Below, in pieces: positions 48,740-56,167 of a stretch of 64,000 nt of DNA. Location: NCBI GenBank assembly GCA_020026435.1, contig JAHHQK010000003.1, forward strand, positions 1 through 64,000. Direction: 5' to 3'. The notes beneath the pieces are model-generated. The model saw only the letters and a program-made list of their open reading frames with translations. It was not told the DNA's origin and made no database searches. Made by a program: the position numbers and the translations under genes. This DNA comes from Alistipes sp. (lineage in GTDB: Bacteria; Bacteroidota; Bacteroidia; Bacteroidales; Rikenellaceae). Within the stretch, counting starts at the first letter, position 1. Every line of letters starts with the position of its first letter.

Positions 48740-50056
48740 TTATCGGATGTTCTTTTCCAGAATATCCCACCAGTCGTGTTCGACGATGTGGACCAGGTCG
48801 AAGATCATCAGTCCGCCCTCGTTGTCCTTCATCACCTGGCGCACGGCCTTGGCGAAGAGTTCGCTGTCCTGGCCGTATTGGTCGACATAGAGCGATCCGC
48901 ACACGGGAACGACTCCGCAGGTGATCTTGCGGGCCAGTTCGGCGCCGCCCTCGACCGTGTAGCAGTAGCTGCGGTCCGAAGAGTCCATGGCGGCCTCGTT
49001 GCGCGAGTCGTTGGCGGCGAGTCCGTTGGCGATGTCGGCATCCTCCTTGGTGACGAGCGTATAGTAGAGTCCGGTCATGTAGATGTCCAGCAGATCGGCG
49101 TAACCCGTCTTGTAGTAGCCGTCCGATGCCCAGTCATAGTCCTTTGCGGGGTCGTATTGGGTGCTGGCCCAGTTGACTCCCACCTGGAAGTAGGTCGGAT
49201 ACCAGGCTCCCGTGTAGTCGCCGATCAGAAGGCGGGGGTTGATCTTGCGGAGGGTGGTGTGCAGCTCCTCGACGTAGCTCTTGATGACGGTGGCACGCCA
49301 CTCGATCCACTGTTTGAAGTATTTCGATGGACGCCAATTTTCGCCCTCCCAATAGATGATGTCCTCGGGATAGCGTTCCAGCTTTAGACCGCTCCACTCC
49401 TCGAACTGCTTGCGGGAGAGATCGCTGAAGTCGGAGGTGATCTCGTCGTAGCGCAGGCGGTCGAAGATCAGTCCGTCCAGGTCGGGATAACGCTCGGTGA
49501 TCTCCACGAGGATCGATTTCTCGTAGGCTCGCACTTCGGGGTTCGAGGGATTCATCATTCCGTTGTAGTTGGTGGTGATCTGCTCGATGGGCACGATCGA
49601 ACCGTCGGGACGATAGACCATCGACTGCCATTCGGGGTGTTCGTTGTAGATGATTCCGCGTTTGAAGAAGTTGTGGCCTCCGGCGAAGATGTTCAGCGAG
49701 GCGTGGACGCGCATCCCGAGCTTGTGTCCCTCATCGAGGAAATAGCGCAGCATATCGTAATCGCGCGGACGTTCCGTGCCCTTGAATTCGCCCATATAGG
49801 GAGCGATCTTGCTGTCGTAGAGTACCTCACCCATGATAGATTTCATGTCGATGACCAGATCCGTGAAACCGATCTGGTGGAGGCGTTGGGTGTAGTGTCG
49901 AATCGAGTCGGGGCAACTCATGCGTGCGAAGTTGCTTTCGCAGTCGACCCACATATACTTCCGGCGGGTGTCGGCTTGGGGCGATGAGGTGCAGGCTGTT
50001 GTCAGAAACAGGAGGGCCAGGAGGCCCGATAGGGCTAAGGTGTAGATTCGCTTCAT
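48740..50056 (-). CDS. GHL10-like glycosidase lipoprotein, copy b
   Basis: A 438-residue lipoprotein (lipobox TTAC, Cys22). The TIM-barrel domain begins almost at once: KYMWVDCESNFARM, FTDLVIDMKSIMGEVLYDS, HKLGMRVHASLNIFAGGHNF, DLDGLIFDRLRYDE and LLIGDYTGAWYPTYFQVG. These blocks line up one by one with copy a at 40683-42074, so the two are paralogues in one operon. The C-terminus ends in GGLMIFDLVHIVEHDWW, like FLFDMIHLKKGS in copy a. Expected to be a surface or periplasmic glycosidase on the imported glycan; substrate unknown. Confidence 0.8.
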   Translation of the reverse strand: MKRIYTLALSGLLALLFLTTACTSSPQADTRRKYMWVDCESNFARMSCPDSIRHYTQRLHQIGFTDLVIDMKSIMGEVLYDSKIAPYMGEFKGTERPRDYDMLRYFLDEGHKLGMRVHASLNIFAGGHNFFKRGIIYNEHPEWQSMVYRPDGSIVPIEQITTNYNGMMNPSNPEVRAYEKSILVEITERYPDLDGLIFDRLRYDEITSDFSDLSRKQFEEWSGLKLERYPEDIIYWEGENWRPSKYFKQWIEWRATVIKSYVEELHTTLRKINPRLLIGDYTGAWYPTYFQVGVNWASTQYDPAKDYDWASDGYYKTGYADLLDIYMTGLYYTLVTKEDADIANGLAANDSRNEAAMDSSDRSYCYTVEGGAELARKITCGVVPVCGSLYVDQYGQDSELFAKAVRQVMKDNEGGLMIFDLVHIVEHDWWDILEKNIR

Positions 50057-50094
50057 GTATTAATCAAATTTTCAGGTTATGTCAAGTAGGAGGT

Positions 50095-51150
50095 TTATTG
50101 TGCCAGGCCCAAAACCACGGCTGTGGGGACCATGCGTTCTTTGCCGTCGCTGGGGTGGTTGAGAATGCTGCCGTCGAATCCGATGATCTCGGAGGAACCG
50201 CCTCCGTCGAGGTTTACGGCGTAGTCCATGCCCTGTTCGATGAACAGATCGGCCAGTTCCTCGAGAGTCAGACCTGCGCTTTGACCCGCACCGCGGCCGT
50301 CACAGACAAACAGCATCAGCTTTGTGCCGTCGGCCTTGGCTGCGATGGCCGTACGCGGGACGCGGAACTTGCCCTGGGTGCCTCCCGCATCGAGTACCTC
50401 GCGGTAGTAGTTTGCCATGGCGACGTTTTTGCCCTCGAAAACGAGCATCGGGCCGCCGCCGATGGCCTGGCGGGGTTCCCAAAGCCGTGCTCCCTCGGTT
50501 TTGGAGGTCGGGGGTTGGGGCATATAGGTCGAGGTTGATTCGTCGTTGTCGAGCGGCGAGGGGAAGGAGTAGGGGCGGTTGGCGTCGTCTATTACGCAAT
50601 AGACCCACGTGGCCTCGAATCTGCCGTCGGCCATCTGTCCCAGGGCCGCACGTACGGGGTAGGCCACGACCTGTTCGCCTGCGGCGTTCTTGGGGAAGGC
50701 AGTCTGTGAGGCGATGGACTTCACCTCGCCGTCAGTGATGCAGAGGCTCAGCGACTGTCCGTCCCAGAAATATCCGCCGTTGGAGGCGACATAGGGTGTG
50801 CCGCGGTCGAGTGTCTTGAAGTATTCAAACGCCTCTTTGGGGGTTTGGGCCGGCGAGAGGTGGGTGGGGGAGAAGCGGAGCTTGGGGTTCTTTGCAAAAT
50901 CGAGGGTCACGAGGAAGCCTTTGGTCTGTTTGTCGGCATCGTGCTCCCGGACGACGGGCGTGACGCTCATTCCCTCGGGATAGTCGGTGGAGGGGACTTC
51001 GGGCTTTACGGGTTTTTCGGGCTCGACGGGTTTTTCGGGCCGCTCGGGAAATTGGTAGGTTGGGGGATTGTCGTCTGTGCAGCAGCATAATCCCGTGGTA
51101 AAGAGACCTAAAGCCGCCAATGAAAGCAGGTGTTTGTAGAGTTTCTTCAT
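50095..51150 (-). CDS. Phosphodiester glycosidase (NAGPA/DUF2233) lipoprotein
   Basis: First gene of the operon, 351 residues. The signal ends in a three-Cys lipobox region (residues 22-24) and a Pro/Glu/Lys tether containing QFPERPEKP. The NAGPA domain shows SNGGYFWDGQSLSLCI, RQAIGGGPMLVFEG, VPRTAIAAKADG, LFVCDGRGAGQSAGL and VNLDGGGSSEI in order. The human relative uncovers mannose 6-phosphate by cleaving GlcNAc-phosphodiester bonds, and bacterial DUF2233 proteins share the fold. This enzyme therefore probably cuts a sugar-1-phosphate diester outside the cell. It is followed by a GHL10 gene 38 bases later. Confidence 0.88.
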   Translation of the reverse strand: MKKLYKHLLSLAALGLFTTGLCCCTDDNPPTYQFPERPEKPVEPEKPVKPEVPSTDYPEGMSVTPVVREHDADKQTKGFLVTLDFAKNPKLRFSPTHLSPAQTPKEAFEYFKTLDRGTPYVASNGGYFWDGQSLSLCITDGEVKSIASQTAFPKNAAGEQVVAYPVRAALGQMADGRFEATWVYCVIDDANRPYSFPSPLDNDESTSTYMPQPPTSKTEGARLWEPRQAIGGGPMLVFEGKNVAMANYYREVLDAGGTQGKFRVPRTAIAAKADGTKLMLFVCDGRGAGQSAGLTLEELADLFIEQGMDYAVNLDGGGSSEIIGFDGSILNHPSDGKERMVPTAVVLGLAQ

Positions 51151-51633
51151 GGTCGTTGATAGTTTGGTGGTTAAAATTCACCGCTAAAATAAATAAAATT
51201 ATTCAATCTGCAAACTTTTTAAAATAATCTTAATAAGATTCTGCTTTATTGTTGTGACTGTATTTTGCTGTGTGTCAATATTTTAATTGTATATTCGGAA
51301 TATTGATTATAAGGCATAAAAATTTGTCTGATTTTGGTGACGTTATAGTTTTTTGTGGTCTAAATATTTGGGTTTTATATTATTGTGTGATTTGCGGGCG
51401 AGGTGCTTGATGTCGTTGCTGAGTTGTTTTGTTGGAAAAGGAGGGAAAAATAAATTATTTTCGTGTAAAATTACAAACTGCGAAAAAAAATTATTATATT
51501 TGTTCTGTGAAATGTGGCCTGCCGATTCGTAAAAGGAGTTGATGCACCTTATATTATATAAAGCATAATTAAAACCGACCGAGGAAACTAACCGATAACT
51601 TTTTAGAATAAACTAACCTTAAACTTAATCAAG
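51151..51633. promoter_or_regulatory. Divergent AT-rich control region
   Basis: A 483-base, very AT-rich spacer between the ten-gene operon (minus) and the DUF5018 lipoprotein (plus). A perfect 15-bp palindrome AATCTTAATAAGATT lies at 51226-51240, about 76 bases upstream of the operon's first ATG, a possible operator. For the plus strand a TATATTTG box lies near 51496-51503, leaving a leader of about 125 bases. No clear minus-strand -33/-7 pair was found. No gene. Confidence 0.6.
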
Positions 51634-53886
51634 ATGAAGAGAAAACTACTCTGCTTGTTGTGTGGAGTCGCTATGCTTGCAAGCGGCTGTGACGACTATG
51701 ATGACACGGAATTGGTAAACCGTGTGGACGGTCTTGAGGATCGTGTGACTACGCTCGAGGAGGCGATTGCACAGATGAATCAGGACATCAAGGGTGTCGA
51801 GACCCTGGTGAATGCCATTGATGGCAATGTTTTTGTCTCGAAGATCGAGACTGCCGAGGAGGGTTACACCATCTATTTTACCGACGGACAGAAGATCACG
51901 ATCTCCAATGGAGAGAAGGGTGAACCGGGTAAGGATGCTCCGGTGGTGACTGTGAAACTCAACCCCGAGGACAACCAGTATTATTGGGCCATGACCAAGG
52001 ACGGGGTGACGGATTATATCCTGGCCGACGGCAAACCCATTCCGGTGAAGGGCGAGAAAGGTCAGACCCCCATGATGAGGGTGACCAAGGAAGGCTCGAC
52101 GGGATTCTGGGAGGTCAGCTACGATGGAGGCAAGTCGTGGGAGCGTGTTCTCGATGCCGACGGTCAGCCCGTGACGACGAGTGGCGGTGCCGGAGGTCTC
52201 TTTACGTCGGCTACGGTCGAAACGTCCGAGGACGGATCGCAAAAGGCTGTATTCGTGCTGCTTAACGGTGAAAAGATCGAAATCGAATTGCGCTCGGAGA
52301 TGTGCATGACCTTCAAGAACGGGAAACCCGAGGGTGCCGTGCCGTTTGCCTATGGCGAGAGCAAGACCTACGAATTTGAGGTGACGGGCGTGCTGAAGAC
52401 CGTGGTGACGAAGCCCGACGGTTGGAAGTCGGCCTACGATTCCGCCAAGAACACGCTGACGGTGACTGCTCCCGTGGAGGCTATAAAGGACTACGCCGAG
52501 TTGAAGGGTGAGGTGTCGTTGATCTACTTTGGCAAGGAGAATCAGAGCGCCGTGATTACCCTGGAGGTGTTGATTGGTGAGTTTGTGAAGATTGATCCGG
52601 AGAAATTGGCTGTTTCGGCTCTTGCCGAAGCCGGTTCCTATGAAGTCCCCTTCACGGCCGACGGTGAGGTGACGGTCGATGTGCCTGATCCTGCCGACAA
52701 GGCATGGCTGACCCCCGCGGTGGTGAAGGCCGAGATGCCTGCCGAGGGTGCTGTCCTCTCGGGCAATATTAAGATCGAAGTTGCGGCCAATACGGGTGCG
52801 CCCCGTACGGGTAAGGTGGTGGTTGCGGCTGCCGACAATACGCTGGAGATCACCGTAACGCAAGCCGAGGGTGTGAAACTTGTGCCGCAGGGTCTGCGTC
52901 CCAACAGTGGCAAGTTGCTGTGGGCAAAACGTCTCTCGGAGTTGGATCCCGGTGTGAAGGGCCTGGTAATGGGTATCGGCGCTTCGGGTGAGACGGTGAT
53001 CGTCAATGTCAACAATCAGAACCCGCTGCTGCTCAACCGCACCACGGGCGAGTTGACCGGACGCTTGGATCTGAGCGCCCTGCCCACAAATGCCCACAAC
53101 TATCTGACCACCGACGATTCAGGTCATGTCATCTTCAACAATAAGGCCGAGAACGGCACGCCGCTGACGATCTACCGCATGAAGGATCTGAAGTCGGCTC
53201 CCGAGAAGTTCATCGAGTGGACCAAGAACGCCGATAATCACGGAGCTTCGGTTTCGGTGGTGGGCGATGTCTATGGCGATGCCCTGCTTTCTACGGTTTG
53301 GGCCGCTTGGGGATCGTCGACCAACGTCAGAAGTTGGAACGTGAAGGGCGGTGTGCCTCAGAATCAGGATGCCCTGTGGCGTCAGGCCTCGGGTGCGGGC
53401 AGCTTCCGCAATGGCGATGCCATCTATAAAGATCTTGACATCAATACTTCGGAGTATTTCGGTTGCGGTTACGACAAGAATCTGCTGGCCTGGGTCGGTG
53501 CCGACAATAAGCTCAAGGCGTCGGTGACCCTGCCCAGCGGCAACAGCCTGGCCGGAGCTTTGGATATTGCCTCGATCAACGGAGGACAGTACCTGGCAAT
53601 CACGGCCGACGGCTACTTTGACTATGCTCCCTCGGGCGAGATGTGGTTGCTCGATGTCAAGGATCAGAGTAAGTTCTCGGGTGAGCTGACCGGAAGCACC
53701 AGCCCCGCCATCGTCTACACGTTGCCGGCCAACAAATACGGCGCGTTCAAGAACGACGGAGCCGCTCCTGCTCCTTATCAGGATGTCTTCCTTCAGGTTT
53801 CGGAGAATGGTGTCTACCTCTACGCCTACTTTGTATTCTGCAACGGATATGTAGGTTGTGTTCAGTTTGACTGTTTGGCTCAATAA
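51634..53886 (+). CDS. DUF4988-BACON-DUF5018 surface lipoprotein
   Basis: A 750-residue lipoprotein (lipobox LASGC, Cys19, then DDYDD). Residues about 22-60 form a coiled coil (RVDGLEDRVTTLEEAI), followed by a DUF4988-like region with GEKGEPGKD. Then come beta-domains including a BACON-like repeat near 325-410 (FTADGEVTVDVPDPADKAWLTP, ADNTLEITVTQAEG). The DUF5018 domain (about 425-750) runs from SGKLLWAKRLSEL to YAYFVFCNGYVGCVQFDC and matches the end of the operon protein at 42152-43882. Likely a long-stalked surface glycan-binding protein, divergently transcribed from that operon. Confidence 0.8.
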   Translation: MKRKLLCLLCGVAMLASGCDDYDDTELVNRVDGLEDRVTTLEEAIAQMNQDIKGVETLVNAIDGNVFVSKIETAEEGYTIYFTDGQKITISNGEKGEPGKDAPVVTVKLNPEDNQYYWAMTKDGVTDYILADGKPIPVKGEKGQTPMMRVTKEGSTGFWEVSYDGGKSWERVLDADGQPVTTSGGAGGLFTSATVETSEDGSQKAVFVLLNGEKIEIELRSEMCMTFKNGKPEGAVPFAYGESKTYEFEVTGVLKTVVTKPDGWKSAYDSAKNTLTVTAPVEAIKDYAELKGEVSLIYFGKENQSAVITLEVLIGEFVKIDPEKLAVSALAEAGSYEVPFTADGEVTVDVPDPADKAWLTPAVVKAEMPAEGAVLSGNIKIEVAANTGAPRTGKVVVAAADNTLEITVTQAEGVKLVPQGLRPNSGKLLWAKRLSELDPGVKGLVMGIGASGETVIVNVNNQNPLLLNRTTGELTGRLDLSALPTNAHNYLTTDDSGHVIFNNKAENGTPLTIYRMKDLKSAPEKFIEWTKNADNHGASVSVVGDVYGDALLSTVWAAWGSSTNVRSWNVKGGVPQNQDALWRQASGAGSFRNGDAIYKDLDINTSEYFGCGYDKNLLAWVGADNKLKASVTLPSGNSLAGALDIASINGGQYLAITADGYFDYAPSGEMWLLDVKDQSKFSGELTGSTSPAIVYTLPANKYGAFKNDGAAPAPYQDVFLQVSENGVYLYAYFVFCNGYVGCVQFDCLAQ

Positions 53887-54418
53887 CAATGAGTAAGTAG
53901 AATAATTTCGGGTGTCCCCGCGTTCCGAAAGGAATGCGGGGATTTTTTTGAGGAGGTGTTTCCCTGAGGTTGGATCTGAATGCGGTGTATGGGGCAGACG
54001 GCATCCGAATACCGTTGAGCCGCAAGATGGAGAGAGCCGTGGTGTGGCGGCGGAAATCGGGTGGAACGAGGTGGCGGAAAATTCTGAAAAAACAGGGCGG
54101 AATGCAGCTGGATCGATTCCAATGCCGATGAAAGAAAATGCTGAAACGGAAGAGGCGTATAAAGGAGCAGTGAGCGGGGAATATCGTAATGGCGACGGGT
54201 GCGGATTGAGCCGGAAACCCCGGTCTTGAGATAATTAAAAATAGAAGAGTCGGAAAGGTTTCTCGCTTCCCGACTCTTCTATTTGTCTGAAAAATCAGCC
54301 CTTTTTCCGAGGGCTATTGTAATTTGTCCGGCTGTCACCTTTTTTACGGGGCTGTCAAAACATTACACCGATACCGTAGGCCTTGACACCAGAGACATTA
54401 GAGACTGCTCTCGAGGTG
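53887..54418. terminator. Spacer with two terminators, no gene
   Basis: The hairpin 53915-53942 (TCCCCGC-TTCC with GGAA-GCGGGGA) plus seven T ends the DUF5018 gene. A second hairpin, 54238-54284, pairs AAATAGAAGAGTCGG with CCGACTCTTCTATTT and can stop the convergent ROK transcript. An open frame at 53912-54229 has no motif and overlaps the first terminator, so it is not taken as a gene. Confidence 0.75.
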
Positions 54419-55621
54419 TTAAAGTCCCAGGATTTTGTTGCGGGCTATGGCGCAGATACCGACCAGTCCGGCGGTCTCCTGTAATTTGGAGACCTTGATG
54501 GTGGTGTCCTTGCAGACCAGATTCAACGAGTATTTGTTGATGGCGGTCTTGAGCGGTAACAGCAGATAGTTCTGGGCCGAGGAGAGCAGTCCGCCCAGGA
54601 CGATGACCTCGGGGTTGAACATGTTGATCAGTCCTGCGATGGCCCGTCCCAGCTTCTGTCCGACCTCCTCCATGACCTCGATGGCCAGAACGTCCTCCGA
54701 TTCGAGGGCGTCGAGTATGTCGTGGAGCGTGATCTGTTCCTGGTTGTGGTAACGCTTCGAGAGGGTGGAGGTGTGGCCCTGCTTGAGTTTCTCGATGAAG
54801 TGGCGATGGACGGCCCAGCCCGAGACCTCGGTTTCGAGACACCCGCGTTTGCCGCAACGGCAGATCACCTCGTTGTCGAAGAACGGGAAGTGACCGTATT
54901 CGCCCGAGAATCCCGACTTGCCGTAGTAGAGCTTGCGGTCGAGGATCATGCCGATGCCGAATCCCCAGCTGATGTTCAGGAAAATCATGTTCTGCTCGTT
55001 GTTTCCTACGCCGTACATATACTCGCCGTAGGCCATGGCGCGGCTGTCGTTCTCGATGCAGACGGGGCATCCCAACCGCTCCTCAAGGACCATGCTCAGC
55101 GGTTTTTCGTCGAAGAAAAAGTAGCTGTAGCTGTATCCCGTCTCGGGGTTCACGCGTCCCGGGATGTTGATGCCGATCGAGAAAAGGCTCTTGCGCTTGA
55201 CCTTCGAGAAGGTGATGAACGAATTGATGCGGTTACACATCTCGTCGAGGGCCTGGGGGGTGTTCTCGAAATCGTATTTGTATTGCTTCGAGAGCAGGAT
55301 GTCGCCCCGGAAGTTTGTCAGACACATGTCGAGTTCCTTGCGCTTGATGTTGACCCCTACGAAGTAGCCGACCGAAGGGTTCAGTCCGTAGATACACGGG
55401 CGGCGGCCTCCGGTGGGGCCCTGGCGGCCGAGTTCGCATACGAAGTCGGCTTTGATCAGTTCGGTGACGGCTTTGGTGACCGTCGGGATGCTCAACCCCA
55501 ATTCATGGCTGAGATCGGCGATACTTTCACCCCCGCACATGGTATATCTCAGAAGAATGCGCCGTTTGAGTTGATCCGATTTGCTGTTTGAATTGTTTAA
55601 AAAATCAGCATCCATATTCAA
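54419..55621 (-). CDS. ROK-family transcriptional regulator (NagC/Mlc type), copy 2
   Basis: A 400-residue paralogue of the regulator at 31089-32318. The winged helix is at residues about 15-75 (SIADLSHELGLSIPTVTKAVTELI). The ROK domain has zinc-site CRCGKRGCLE near 258 preceded by GHFPFFDNEV, and NMFNPEVIVLGG near 345. The sugar-kinase P-loop is lost (GVNIKRKEL). Its place between the divergent DUF5018 gene and GH20 makes it the best local candidate to control the amino-sugar genes. A start at 55615 (MDADF) is also possible. Ligand unknown; GlcNAc or its phosphate is a reasonable guess. Confidence 0.9.
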   Translation of the reverse strand: MNMDADFLNNSNSKSDQLKRRILLRYTMCGGESIADLSHELGLSIPTVTKAVTELIKADFVCELGRQGPTGGRRPCIYGLNPSVGYFVGVNIKRKELDMCLTNFRGDILLSKQYKYDFENTPQALDEMCNRINSFITFSKVKRKSLFSIGINIPGRVNPETGYSYSYFFFDEKPLSMVLEERLGCPVCIENDSRAMAYGEYMYGVGNNEQNMIFLNISWGFGIGMILDRKLYYGKSGFSGEYGHFPFFDNEVICRCGKRGCLETEVSGWAVHRHFIEKLKQGHTSTLSKRYHNQEQITLHDILDALESEDVLAIEVMEEVGQKLGRAIAGLINMFNPEVIVLGGLLSSAQNYLLLPLKTAINKYSLNLVCKDTTIKVSKLQETAGLVGICAIARNKILGL

Positions 55622-55715
55622 AATAATTTATTCGTTTACAAAGGAGCAAAAGGTGTGTGTCGGTATCGGCCGTGTGTGTCTTTCCCTGACGACCGCTCTT
55701 CAGCACTCCCTTCCG

Positions 55716-55746
55716 CAAAGGTAGGAAAAGGAGAGGGGCGAAACAA
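55716..55746 (-). promoter_or_regulatory. Promoter of ROK copy 2
   Basis: Minus strand TTG (55746-55744), 20 bases, TACCTTTG (55723-55716). It leaves a leader of about 88 bases. The rest of the 546-base spacer 55622-56167 shows no gene, only a purine-rich tract and the GH20 terminator. Confidence 0.7.
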
Positions 55747-56099
55747 GGGAACAGACTGTTTGGGGAACGATTTTACCGAATTCCTATCAATTTTTTTCAA
55801 AAGTACGAAAAACTTGTCGAATTTTTATAAAAAGTATTGCTCTTTTTCGTCGTTTCTTCTGTGTTTTCGGTTTGATGGGCCGACTTTGGATTTTTTTTGC
55901 GGCTTTCTTTGGAAGACGGGTATGGTGGCGGATGGGATGGAGAACGAGAGGGGATATGACAGCGGAAACGGAGAAGGTGCGGACGGCCAAGAAAGAGGCG
56001 GAGGCAGGAAGGGAACGGCGAAAGTGCGGAGGGCATAATGGAAAGGACGAAGAAAAAGTGCAGAAGGGTGTGTAAGGAGGGCAGGAAGATCGAAGGTGG

Positions 56100-56142
56100 A
56101 AAAACCGAGGCCGGAATCCGATAAAAGGATTCCGGCCTCGGT
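56100..56142 (-). terminator. GH20 terminator
   Basis: A perfect 16-bp stem (ACCGAGGCCGGAATCC at 56104-56119 with its complement at 56127-56142); on the minus strand TTTT follows. Confidence 0.9.
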
Positions 56143-56167
56143 CAAAGGTTGGGTTGCAAAGTAATCT

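Noticed and set aside
51850..52080. Collagen-like repeat (GEKGEPGKD, later GEKGQTP) in the long lipoprotein
   Set aside because: Only a few G-x-y units occur, far apart; this is normal for DUF4988-type stalks, not a collagen helix.
53912..54229. Plus-strand open frame of 105 codons after the DUF5018 lipoprotein
   Set aside because: It begins inside the terminator hairpin and shows no motif.
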